A stretch of 64,000 nucleotides of DNA from Streptomyces tirandamycinicus (GTDB lineage Bacteria > Actinomycetota > Actinomycetes > Streptomycetales > Streptomycetaceae): positions 62,001-126,000 of the forward strand of contig NZ_CP029188.1 of NCBI RefSeq assembly GCF_003097515.1, read 5' to 3'. Within the stretch, counting starts at the first letter, position 1. Every line of letters starts with the position of its first letter. Below, one piece after another: positions 13,775-21,793 of the stretch. Below the pieces are notes generated by a model. The model did not search any database, had not been told where the DNA came from, and was given only the letters and a program-made list of their open reading frames with translations. The position numbers and the translations under genes are program-made.

Positions 13775-16700
13775 ATGCCATTCCAGACCATCACCTGGAC
13801 CGCTCTTCCGGCGGGCGCCGCCCCGGGAGCCGTCCGCCTGTCGGTGCTGATCGCGCCCCGGCTCCGGACGGACGGGGCGTCACAGCCGCTGTCGGCGTTC
13901 CCCGACTGGTCCGACTGGCCGAGGATCGTGTCCGGTATGTCGTTCGCCGTCGGATTCCCCGATCTGGGCATCACCGGGGCACCCGTCGAAGCGGTACGGG
14001 TCTCCACCCCCGACTCCGCCAGATGGCGCGCCCTGTTCACCCCCAAGACGACCGTGCGCGGGCACGTCGCCGCCGGGGCGACCCGCAGACGGATCCGCTC
14101 GTACCCCACGGCCCATCTGCTCGGCTTCGTCGCCGGCCGCTGGGGCAGGTTCGGCGCCCTCTCGCCCGACGAGCACCCCAGCCGTGCCGAGCTGGTCGGC
14201 AGCGGCGCCTTCGGACCCCTCGGCTTCGAGGCGGACGCGGGCGGCGCCAAACGCCGAGGGCTGCTGGCCGGCCGACTGGAGGAGCACTTCGACACCGGCG
14301 CGAACTCCACACCCGCCGACTGGGCCATCCCCTACGACGCCGGCGACACCGGCGCGGACGGCATCGCCCGCAGCTTCCTCCAGCTGACCCGGTTCCACCG
14401 GCGCCGCCCGAGCGGCAGCGGTACCCTGCCGCCGCTGCCGGAACCCGAGTTCGACTTCCATCAGGCGGTCGCCACGACGCGGCAGTACCCGGCGCTGCAG
14501 CGCATGCTGGGCCTGGTGGTGGATCTGCGCATCACCGACCCCCGGGTCCTGGCGCTGCTGCAAGGGCCGGTCAGGAACGGCTGGGTCACCGTGACCCCGA
14601 AGTGGAACCCGGCCCTGGGCACTCCCGTCGACGTGGACGTCACCCCCCATACGGCGTGCCTGATCGGCGGCAACCGCTTCGAGGCGCGTCCACGCGACCC
14701 CAACACCGCCGACTGGGACCGCGGTCTGCTCTGCCTGGGCCGCTCCGGCTCCTTCCTCACCATCCCGGTGGACATCGACGGAGCCGCGCTACTGGCCCGG
14801 CAGTTCGCCGACAACGTCGCGCGGGCCCGCGACGTCGCGGACGGGCATCCGCTGCCCGCGCTGCGTACCGCAGGGTTCGCGGTGGCCCGTACGGGACGGG
14901 CGTCCGGCCTGGCCCGGGGGCTCGCCCGCGGCGAGGAGCTGAACGACACCGCGTTCACCAAGACCGGCGACAAGAGGGCCGGAACGCTCCAGCTCTACCT
15001 GGACGACCTCGTCCAGGGATACCGGTGGGACGTGCGGGACACCGCCGACACCGCCTGGCGCACGCTGATGGGGCGCACCGGCCACTACCGTTTCCTCGCC
15101 GACGGCCCCGGCACCGCCGTCGCGGTGACCGAGGAAGGAGTGGTCACCACCGCGCCCACCGGTTCGGGAGTGCCCGGGGACACCGATCTGTACCTGCAGG
15201 AGCAACTGGTCCAGTGGACCGGATGGAGCCTCGGCAACGTCCGCCCCGGTGCGGTGGTCGGGCCCGACGGCAGCCCCCACCGGGTGAAGCCGGCGGTGCG
15301 CGAGGACTTCCCCTTCGTCGGCGACTTCGGCGTACCGCCGGGCAGCCTGCCGCGGCTCAGGTTCGGCCACTCCTACCGGCTGCGGGCCCGCGTGGTCGAC
15401 CTGGCCGGAAACAGCCGCCCCCCGGCGACCGGCGAGCTGGAGGACCGGGACGAACTGCGGACCGCCACCGTGGTGCATCGGCGCTTCGAACCCGTCAACC
15501 CGCCCGAGGTGCTGCTGCGCCAGCCCCGCACCCAGGCCGAGGGCCTGGAACGCCTCGTCATCCGAAGCACCACCGGATCGGACACCACCGGGCAGGAGTC
15601 CGTTCGCCACCTGGTACCCCCGCGTACCTCCCAGCTGATGGCGGAGCAGCACGGCTGCTTCGACGCCACCGGCGCGGGCCGCCCCATGCGCGACGTGTAC
15701 GACATGATCACGACGCGGGACGCGGCGACCCTGGAGCAACTCGCGGCGGCGCGTGCGGAACCCGCCCCGTACGAGGAGTCGTTCTACTACGACACCGACT
15801 CGCTGCCCGTGCCGTACCTTCCCGACCCCCTGGCACGCCGGATCCTGGTGACCGGCCTGCCCGACGCCGCCGGCAACTCCAGCACGCTGCCGTTCGAGGC
15901 GTCCTCCGGTGACTGGCCCACCCATCGGGCCTGGCGGATCAGGCTCACCCGGGGCGGCACCGCCGGCTGGACGCGGGACGAGAAGAACCGCCTCCTGGAA
16001 GTCCGCCTCGCGCCGGGCGACGTCTACACGCTGCGCGTGAGCAGCCGCTTCGACGACGGCGACGTCGACCTCATGGGCGTGTGGGAGTGGATCCGGGACT
16101 GGGCCGCCCGGTCCGCACCCGGTACGGACCTCGCCGCGCTGCGGAGCCTGATCGCCGGGGGACGCCACACGATGTTCACGCCCCACCGGGAGCTCACCCT
16201 CGTCCACGCCGTGCGCACCCCGCTCAAGGCTCCCACCGTCACGGCCCTCAGCGCCGACCGGGCCGGGGGCGCGTCGTCTACGTGGGCACGTCTGCACGGG
16301 GCCGTGGACATCAGCCGCAAGAGCACCGGCACGGTCGACCTGGTGGGTGAGTGGAGCATGCCCGTCGACGAGGGCCCCGGAGGCCCCGCACCCGAGTCCG
16401 CCAGGATCTTCCGCGCCCCGGTGGCCACGCTCCGGGTGGAGCGGGCGCAGGGAGCCTCGCCCGGCCCCGACGCCCTGCCCTTCGACGTCCGCCACGAGTT
16501 CGGTGACACCCGCCACCGGCGCGTCGTCTACCGGGCAGTCGCCACCAGTCCCTTCACCGAGTACTTCCGGGCCGAGACCGAACTCGCCCTGACCGGCGGC
16601 AAGGCGTCCTACACCGTCGACGCCGAGCCCGCCGGCATCAAGATCCGCGACAGGGCCACCGGCGACCTTCTGCAGCCCGCCCCGGCGAGCGCCACCGACC

Positions 16701-17788
16701 CGCAGACCGCGGACGGCGACTATCTGCTGGACCCGGGCGGCAGGACCGTCCTGCGCACCGCGGGTGGCAGCATGCCGGAGAACGGCACGCTGGTCATGAG
16801 CTATGTGCCGCCCACGACCACCAGGACCTCCGCCGCCCTCGGCGCCCGGATCGTGCACAGCACCGCCCGCCCGGCCGCTCCCCGGATCCATTCGATCGTG
16901 CCGACGTTCTCGTGGAACCGCACCGGACAGCAGACCGTCCGCAAGGGAGGGCTGCGGGTCTACCTGGAACGGCCCTGGTGGTCCTCCGGCCCCGACGAGC
17001 GGCTGGGGATCGTGCTGTGGAAGGGCGATACGGCCGACCCCTCGCCCCGGCTCGAACCCTATGTGACCATGTGGGGCCGCGACCCGGCGTTCGCCACCGG
17101 GGAGTTGCCCGCGACGCCCACCAACACGTCCTTCCCCGGCGCTCCCCTCACCGGCTTCGACCTGCCCCTGGCCGAGGCGGGAGGGGCGCAGGTCAACGCC
17201 GTCGGGTACGACGTCGCCTACGATGCCGGCCGCGGTCTGTGGTACGCCGACATCGAGGTGACCCTTCCGCGAGGCGAGCGGCACACCTCCTACTTCCCCT
17301 TCATCCGGCTGGCCTTCGCGAGGTACCAGTCCGCCTCGATCGGCGGATGCCACCTCTCCCCGGTGGTGACGGCGGGCTTCGCGCAGATCGCCCCGGAGCG
17401 CACCGCGACCGTCAGCGGCACCGGCGCCTCGCGGACGGTGACCGTGACCGGCCGGTCCTACACCGCCACGGCCGCAGCCTCGGGCCCGTCCGTCCTCCAG
17501 GTCCAGGTGGAACGGGCGACACCCGGGGTGAGCGACCCCGACCTGAGGTGGCAGCCGGTCTCCGACCCGCCACGGACGCTGACGTCCTCGGTCGGCGGGG
17601 GGAACCTCGTGACATGGACCGGCACGGTCACCCTGCCGGCGGACACGCCTGCCGAGTCGCTGCGCCTGACGCTGCGTGAACTGGAGACCCACCCCACGGG
17701 CCTGACCGTGCCCAACCCGATCGCCCCCGGGCGCGGCACCGACATCATGTCCAAGCGCACCGTCTACCTCGCCACACTGCCCGTCTGA
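13775..17788 (+). CDS. Very large protein of unknown function, partner of the preceding gene
   Basis: A 1337-residue protein with ATG at 13775, one base after the previous stop, so the pair is co-translated. There is no signal peptide or membrane span. The early region contains LSAFPDWSDWPRIVSGMSFA, and the rest is a chain of beta-rich segments (YRLRARVVDLAGNSRPP, LAPGDVYTLRVSSRFDDGD). It is rich in Arg, Thr and Pro. I recognise no domain. Structural or carbohydrate/lipid-binding roles are possible but unsupported. Antisense open frames over this gene are GC-driven shadows. A 24-bp perfect hairpin follows the stop. Confidence 0.75.
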   Translation: MPFQTITWTALPAGAAPGAVRLSVLIAPRLRTDGASQPLSAFPDWSDWPRIVSGMSFAVGFPDLGITGAPVEAVRVSTPDSARWRALFTPKTTVRGHVAAGATRRRIRSYPTAHLLGFVAGRWGRFGALSPDEHPSRAELVGSGAFGPLGFEADAGGAKRRGLLAGRLEEHFDTGANSTPADWAIPYDAGDTGADGIARSFLQLTRFHRRRPSGSGTLPPLPEPEFDFHQAVATTRQYPALQRMLGLVVDLRITDPRVLALLQGPVRNGWVTVTPKWNPALGTPVDVDVTPHTACLIGGNRFEARPRDPNTADWDRGLLCLGRSGSFLTIPVDIDGAALLARQFADNVARARDVADGHPLPALRTAGFAVARTGRASGLARGLARGEELNDTAFTKTGDKRAGTLQLYLDDLVQGYRWDVRDTADTAWRTLMGRTGHYRFLADGPGTAVAVTEEGVVTTAPTGSGVPGDTDLYLQEQLVQWTGWSLGNVRPGAVVGPDGSPHRVKPAVREDFPFVGDFGVPPGSLPRLRFGHSYRLRARVVDLAGNSRPPATGELEDRDELRTATVVHRRFEPVNPPEVLLRQPRTQAEGLERLVIRSTTGSDTTGQESVRHLVPPRTSQLMAEQHGCFDATGAGRPMRDVYDMITTRDAATLEQLAAARAEPAPYEESFYYDTDSLPVPYLPDPLARRILVTGLPDAAGNSSTLPFEASSGDWPTHRAWRIRLTRGGTAGWTRDEKNRLLEVRLAPGDVYTLRVSSRFDDGDVDLMGVWEWIRDWAARSAPGTDLAALRSLIAGGRHTMFTPHRELTLVHAVRTPLKAPTVTALSADRAGGASSTWARLHGAVDISRKSTGTVDLVGEWSMPVDEGPGGPAPESARIFRAPVATLRVERAQGASPGPDALPFDVRHEFGDTRHRRVVYRAVATSPFTEYFRAETELALTGGKASYTVDAEPAGIKIRDRATGDLLQPAPASATDPQTADGDYLLDPGGRTVLRTAGGSMPENGTLVMSYVPPTTTRTSAALGARIVHSTARPAAPRIHSIVPTFSWNRTGQQTVRKGGLRVYLERPWWSSGPDERLGIVLWKGDTADPSPRLEPYVTMWGRDPAFATGELPATPTNTSFPGAPLTGFDLPLAEAGGAQVNAVGYDVAYDAGRGLWYADIEVTLPRGERHTSYFPFIRLAFARYQSASIGGCHLSPVVTAGFAQIAPERTATVSGTGASRTVTVTGRSYTATAAASGPSVLQVQVERATPGVSDPDLRWQPVSDPPRTLTSSVGGGNLVTWTGTVTLPADTPAESLRLTLRELETHPTGLTVPNPIAPGRGTDIMSKRTVYLATLPV

Positions 17789-17794
17789 CCGCCT

Positions 17795-17847
17795 GCCCGC
17801 ACCTCCCCTGGAGCCGCCGGGCGGGCGGCTCCAGGGGAGGTGCGGGC
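17795..17847 (+). terminator. 24-bp perfect hairpin after the large-protein operon
   Basis: The arms at 17795-17818 and 17824-17847 are perfectly complementary around the loop gggcg. The hairpin starts 7 bases after the stop codon of the 1337-residue protein and ends 29 bases before the tatA start. It is the most stable hairpin I see in the window. It should separate tatA from the upstream operon, or attenuate read-through into it. Confidence 0.85.
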
Positions 17848-17876
17848 CATTTCACCGGCAAGGAGGCTGGAACACC

Positions 17877-18176
17877 ATGCTCCCCCATATCGGTCCCGCC
17901 GAAATGCTTCTCGTCGTCCTCGTTGTCTTCCTGCTGTTCGGCGCGAGGAAGCTCCCTGAGATCGCGCGCTCTCTGGGCAGGTCGGCCCGCATCCTCAAGA
18001 GCGAGGCCAGAGCCATGAGATCCGACGCCCCCGACGTACCCGACGATCCCGTCCGGCCGCACGGGCAGAGCGCCCTGCCGTCCGCCCGGGCCGAGCCCTC
18101 CGGGAAGCCCACCGAGCAGCCCACCGGGACGCGCTCCGCAGACGGCGGCCACAGCCAGGACGATCTTGTGGCATGA
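17877..18176 (+). CDS. tatA: TatA/E-type twin-arginine translocase subunit
   Basis: A 99-residue protein with the standard TatA plan: a short N-terminus, one membrane helix (about residues 8-22, EMLLVVLVVFLLFG), the FG hinge, an amphipathic helix (RKLPEIARSLGRSARIL), and a charged Pro-rich tail. AAGGAGG precedes the ATG. TatA forms the pore that moves folded proteins out of the cell. No tatB or tatC is nearby, so this looks like an additional copy. It follows an operon whose first product has a twin-arginine-like signal, suggesting a dedicated accessory subunit, though a strong hairpin lies between them. Confidence 0.92.
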   Translation: MLPHIGPAEMLLVVLVVFLLFGARKLPEIARSLGRSARILKSEARAMRSDAPDVPDDPVRPHGQSALPSARAEPSGKPTEQPTGTRSADGGHSQDDLVA

Positions 18177-18250
18177 CGCGGAGGGGGCCGACGCCGCGAT
18201 GGGCGTCGGACAGCCGGCGTCAGGCCCGGGCGCCGGCGAAGGCCTCCCCC

Positions 18251-18370
18251 GAAGACGTCACCGGTGGCCTCACCGATGGCGTCAGCGGGGGCGTCGGCGG
18301 CGATGTCACCGATGGCGTCAGCGAAGACGTCAGCGAGGACGTCACCGACGGTGTCAGCGAAGGCATCGAC
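18251..18370. repeat. Ten-unit 12-bp degenerate tandem repeat
   Basis: Exactly ten 12-base units of the form GANGRCGTCASC fill this stretch, for example GATGGCGTCAGC (twice), GAAGACGTCAGC and GAGGACGTCACC. It lies between the convergent tatA and ferric-reductase-like genes. In one plus-strand frame it would encode tetrapeptides such as DGVS and EDVT, but no plausible gene start precedes it. It is probably non-coding. Confidence 0.85.
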
Positions 18371-18379
18371 GGGCGCACG

Positions 18380-19714
18380 TCAGGCCAGGCTGAACTTCTC
18401 CGCATGCACCTGCCGGTTGGGAACGTTCAGTGTCCGCAGCGCGCCGAGCACGGCCGAGGTCATGGCCGGCGGCCCGCAGACGTACACATCGCGTTCCACG
18501 ATGTCGGAGACCAGAGCTTGGAGGTTGTCCGGCTCGAACGGCCGCGCCCCCGCGGCGGTCGGCCCGGTGAGCAGGTGCAGCCGGCCGCCGCGGCCGGCGA
18601 GCAGTTCTCGCACCTCGTCGACCAGCACGGCGTCGTCCGCGCTGCGCACCCGGTAGAGCACCACGACGTCACCGGCCGGGTGCTCCTCCAGGAGGGCTCG
18701 GATGGGTGTGATCCCCACACCGCCGGCGATCAGCAGGGCGCCCGGCCGTGTGCGGTGCAGTGAGGTGAATGCCCCGTACGGGCCCTCCATGAAGACGCGG
18801 GTCCCGACAGCGAGCTGCCGCAGACCCGCACTCGCCGTGCCGACCGCCCTCGCCGTCAGGCGCAGCGAGCGGCCGTCGGGCGCCGCGGACAGTGAGAACG
18901 GGTTCGCCAGCCACCAGTGGTTGTGCCCGGGGAAGCGCCAGATGGAGAACTGGCCCGCCCGGGCCGGGAGCCGGTCGAGGCGGTGTCCGGTGACGTACAC
19001 CGACACCACCGTGTCCGACTCGGGCACCACGGCCGCGACCCGGAACCGGTGGTAGGAGTTGCGCCACACCGGCACCACGAACCGCCCGGCCACGAACGCA
19101 CCGAACGCGAGCAGCCACATCGCCCACCAGTAGAACTGCGCGAACCCGGATGCGCTGAAGGTCGTGGTCTCCAGCAGCTGGTGGACGAACGACAGGCCTA
19201 TGGCCGGGTACAGCAGCAGGTGCAGGCCGTGCCAGGTCTCGTACCGCAGCCGCCTGCGCAGGCTCCGGGTGGAGACCACGGCGATCAGGACCACCAGGGC
19301 AGCGGCGAGCATGCCCAGCAGGGAAGCCGGCACCCCGCTGAGCGCGAGGAACGTCGTCGGCATCGACGCGCCGTCGAGCCTCGCGTATCCGAGCACGACC
19401 AGGGTGGCGTGGGTGAGCAGGGTCCACAGCAGGGTGAAGCCGACCCACCGGTGCCACACCGTCAACCGGTCCATGCCGATGCGGCGATCCAGCCACGGCA
19501 CGCGCGCCACCAGCAGCAGCTGGAACAGCATCAGCAGCGCGGCGTGCAGGCCGAAGAACTTGGCGACCGTGAGCGTCCCGTTCTTGCCGGTACCGGCGGT
19601 GAGGAACAGCGCCTCGACGATCACCACGTTGACGACCACGAACGTCCACAGCGCCCACTGCGCCGCGACTACCGGAAGAACCGTACCCCGCTGCATGTGA
19701 TGACCCGTCGCCAC
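18380..19714 (-). CDS. Ferric-reductase-like membrane flavocytochrome
   Basis: A 444-residue integral membrane oxidoreductase. The N-terminal 210 residues hold about six helices with candidate heme histidines (TVWHRWVGF, LLTHATLV, YETWHGLHLLL, LSFVHQLL). The cytoplasmic half is a ferredoxin-reductase module: FAD-binding RAGQFSIWRFPG, the NAD(P)H loop IAGGVGITPIRALLEE, and the C-terminal VYVCGPPAMTS. It should pass electrons from NAD(P)H through FAD and heme to an outside acceptor such as ferric iron, but the substrate is not evident. Start 19714 is a GTG; ATG 19696 is an alternative. It is convergent with tatA and has no operon partner. Confidence 0.88.
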   Translation of the reverse strand: MATGHHMQRGTVLPVVAAQWALWTFVVVNVVIVEALFLTAGTGKNGTLTVAKFFGLHAALLMLFQLLLVARVPWLDRRIGMDRLTVWHRWVGFTLLWTLLTHATLVVLGYARLDGASMPTTFLALSGVPASLLGMLAAALVVLIAVVSTRSLRRRLRYETWHGLHLLLYPAIGLSFVHQLLETTTFSASGFAQFYWWAMWLLAFGAFVAGRFVVPVWRNSYHRFRVAAVVPESDTVVSVYVTGHRLDRLPARAGQFSIWRFPGHNHWWLANPFSLSAAPDGRSLRLTARAVGTASAGLRQLAVGTRVFMEGPYGAFTSLHRTRPGALLIAGGVGITPIRALLEEHPAGDVVVLYRVRSADDAVLVDEVRELLAGRGGRLHLLTGPTAAGARPFEPDNLQALVSDIVERDVYVCGPPAMTSAVLGALRTLNVPNRQVHAEKFSLA

Positions 19715-19924
19715 CCTCGCCCCCTCAATCGCCGCGCTGCATCCCTCCGGGCCCCACCTCCGCGATGTCGCGGCACCGACGGCTTCCAGCCTGCCGTGAG
19801 GCCCCGATCGGTTGTACGGCAGCGGGCCCGGTCACGTTCACGGTACCGCTGACTCCCCGCGTGCCAGGGGGCTGTCGCACGGACGGGAACACGGCGCCGC
19901 GGCCCGCGGGACGTCCGGCGGCGT

Positions 19925-20728
19925 TCACCGGCTCCTTCGCACCGCAGCGGGCACCTTGACGGCCGGGCCCTCCTTGAGGAAGTCCTCGAAGGAGCGGCTG
20001 CCCGGCTGGGCAGCGGGGGCCAGATGCAGGCCCTGCCGGTAGGCCCCGGGCACGCGGCCCGGCAGGACCAGGGGCAGGATCGGCCGCCGCCGCCCGGTGA
20101 CCCGCAGAAGGATCCGGGCCATGTCGGCCATCGTCAGGGTGTCGGGACCGGGCAGATCGGCGACACGTCCGGACGGGCCCACGGCGCTGAGCTCCACTGC
20201 CCGTGCGGCCACGTGCGGAGTGTCGACGCTCTGGAAGCTGGTGCGGGCCAGCACGGGCATGACCGGGAGACGGGACGCCCGGTCGAGGGCGTAGTGCAGC
20301 ATGTCGTGGAACTGGGCGGCGCGCAGGATGGTGTACGGCAGTCCGGAGGTTTCGATGAGGCGTTCGGTGTCGTACTTGGCCCGGTAGTAGTCCAGCGGGT
20401 GACGGTCGACGCCGATGATGGACACGAACAGCAGATGCGGTGCCCCGGCCTTCGCCGCGGCCTTGATCAGGTGCTGGGCGGCCATGACGTCGCCGTCGCG
20501 GGTGCGGCCGTCCGTGGCGCAGTGCACGACGGTTCCCACGCCCGACAGCGCGCGTGCCAGGCCCTGCCCCGACGAAAGGTCGGCCTGGCACCAGTCGACG
20601 GCGGAGACGCCGGTGGCGGGCGGGCGGCGGGACAGGGCGCGTACCCGCCGTCCCCGTGCGAGCAGTTGCGCCAGGACATGACCTCCCAGGTTGCCCGTGG
20701 CGCCCGTTACCAGGGTGACCTCGTTCAT
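19925..20728 (-). CDS. NmrA/SDR-type NAD(P)-binding protein
   Basis: A 267-residue atypical short-chain dehydrogenase. The N-terminal TLVTGATGNLGGHVLAQLL is the TGxxGxxG nucleotide-binding motif, followed by RALSRR, an NADP-phosphate contact. The classical YxxxK catalytic pair is replaced by a diffuse YYRAKYDTERL, as in NmrA-like and complex-I-type members (QOR2/NDUFA9-like). Such proteins act as quinone reductases, redox sensors or isomerases. ATG 20728 has CAGGAGAGG upstream; the longer frame runs through a tandem repeat and is rejected. No neighbour suggests a substrate. Confidence 0.85.
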   Translation of the reverse strand: MNEVTLVTGATGNLGGHVLAQLLARGRRVRALSRRPPATGVSAVDWCQADLSSGQGLARALSGVGTVVHCATDGRTRDGDVMAAQHLIKAAAKAGAPHLLFVSIIGVDRHPLDYYRAKYDTERLIETSGLPYTILRAAQFHDMLHYALDRASRLPVMPVLARTSFQSVDTPHVAARAVELSAVGPSGRVADLPGPDTLTMADMARILLRVTGRRRPILPLVLPGRVPGAYRQGLHLAPAAQPGSRSFEDFLKEGPAVKVPAAVRRSR

Positions 20729-20756
20729 GTGGTGATTCCTCTCCTGCGGGGCGGGC

Positions 20757-20804
20757 GGTGGACTGCGGGGGTGGTGGACTGCGCGGGTGGTGGACTGCGC
20801 GGGC
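20757..20804. repeat. Three 16-bp direct repeats upstream of the NmrA-type gene
   Basis: GGTGGACTGCG recurs at 20757, 20773 and 20789 with a fixed 16-base period. It lies about 30 bases upstream of the leftward start at 20728, within its 5' leader or promoter. It could be a regulatory array or simple slippage. The rest of 20805-21028 shows nothing recognisable. Confidence 0.75.
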
Positions 20805-21028
20805 GGCGGGTCGGGAGCCCGGCGGTCGACGCAACTCTCGCGACGGTCCCGTCGGGCACATCCGCCGGCCGCCCGTGACCGCCGTCGCCGACGCACCCGT
20901 GCGCCGGGCGAGGGGCCGCGCGCGTCCGGACCAGGGCCGCGAGGACATGCTCCGGACAGTCCTACTCTCGGTGTACGGGTGCCCCCAGGCAATGAGCGAC
21001 GACTGCTCAAGACGCCGCCGCCATGCCG

Positions 21029-21793
21029 TCACGGCCGGGTCCCGCCTCCATCGCAGCGGTAGGTGAAGGAGACCGACGCGGTGTGCGAGGTCGGGGCGAG
21101 GACGTCCACGACCGCGCGGGCCTGGTGGACGCCGCGGCCGTGGAAGGTCCAGGCCAGAGGGAGTCCGACCTTCTCCCGGCCGAGCGGAACGGGCTGCTCC
21201 AGCACGCCTGAGTCGGTACCGTCACTGCGGATCCAGCGGTAGCGGATCGTCCCGGTGCCCCCGTTGGTCGTGACCGTGGCGACGACCGTGGCGCTGCCAC
21301 CGCACGGCACCTCGGCGGCGCCGGCGCTCGCGGTGACGCCGGTGACCGCCAGCTCCGGTGACGGTCGCGGCCAGAGGAGGACGGCGACGGCCGCCACGAC
21401 CAGGACGGCCGGCACCGGCCACCGGGCGCATCGGCGCGTCGGGCGCCGGGAACGGGCCGTGGAACGGGCCGGGCCGCCGCCGTGCCAGGCCGCTCTGAGC
21501 CGGTCCTGTGCCGGGTCGTGGTCGGGCAGGCGCATCGTCGGGTCACCGGTGGTGAGGGGGTTCAGCACATGTACGGCGGTGTTCCACACGGTCACGTCCG
21601 ACGCGTGGGGGCCGCGGTGGGGGCCGCGGTGCGGGGGCGGTCCGGCAGGTTCCGGTGCGGCGTCCACCGCGGGGTAGTCGCTCCAGCCCGTCGTCAGGTA
21701 CTCGGGGCCGCCGTCCCCGTCCGGGCCGGGGATGCGCTTCAGGCGAGTCGTCGGGGGGTCCGAGGGCTCGTGCACGGCGTCCCGTTCCCTCAT
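21029..21793 (-). CDS. Membrane-anchored ectodomain protein coupled to a Ser/Thr kinase
   Basis: A 254-residue protein with one central membrane helix (PVPAVLVVAAVAVLLWP) preceded by an Arg-rich cytoplasmic stretch, so its C-terminal 110 residues should lie outside. That ectodomain is beta-rich (ATVVATVTTNGGTGTIRYRW, trimmed to its core) with two cysteines (EVPCGGS and YRCDGG) likely forming a disulfide bond. Its ATG overlaps the kinase stop (ATGA), so the two are translationally coupled. The ectodomain pattern resembles the C-terminal extracellular part of that kinase. A sensor or accessory role in one signalling complex is inferred; the ligand is unknown. Confidence 0.75.
   Translation of the reverse strand: MRERDAVHEPSDPPTTRLKRIPGPDGDGGPEYLTTGWSDYPAVDAAPEPAGPPPHRGPHRGPHASDVTVWNTAVHVLNPLTTGDPTMRLPDHDPAQDRLRAAWHGGGPARSTARSRRPTRRCARWPVPAVLVVAAVAVLLWPRPSPELAVTGVTASAGAAEVPCGGSATVVATVTTNGGTGTIRYRWIRSDGTDSGVLEQPVPLGREKVGLPLAWTFHGRGVHQARAVVDVLAPTSHTASVSFTYRCDGGGTRP

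Noticed and set aside
16344..16360. Another TGAGTG-N5-TGC site inside the 1337-residue gene
   Set aside because: The second half-site does not pair (TGCCCG), and it is within coding sequence.
14789..17692. 967-codon open frame antisense to the 1337-residue gene
   Set aside because: Same reason: low-complexity Gly/Arg/Val composition and no domain; the plus-strand frame is coupled to its neighbour.
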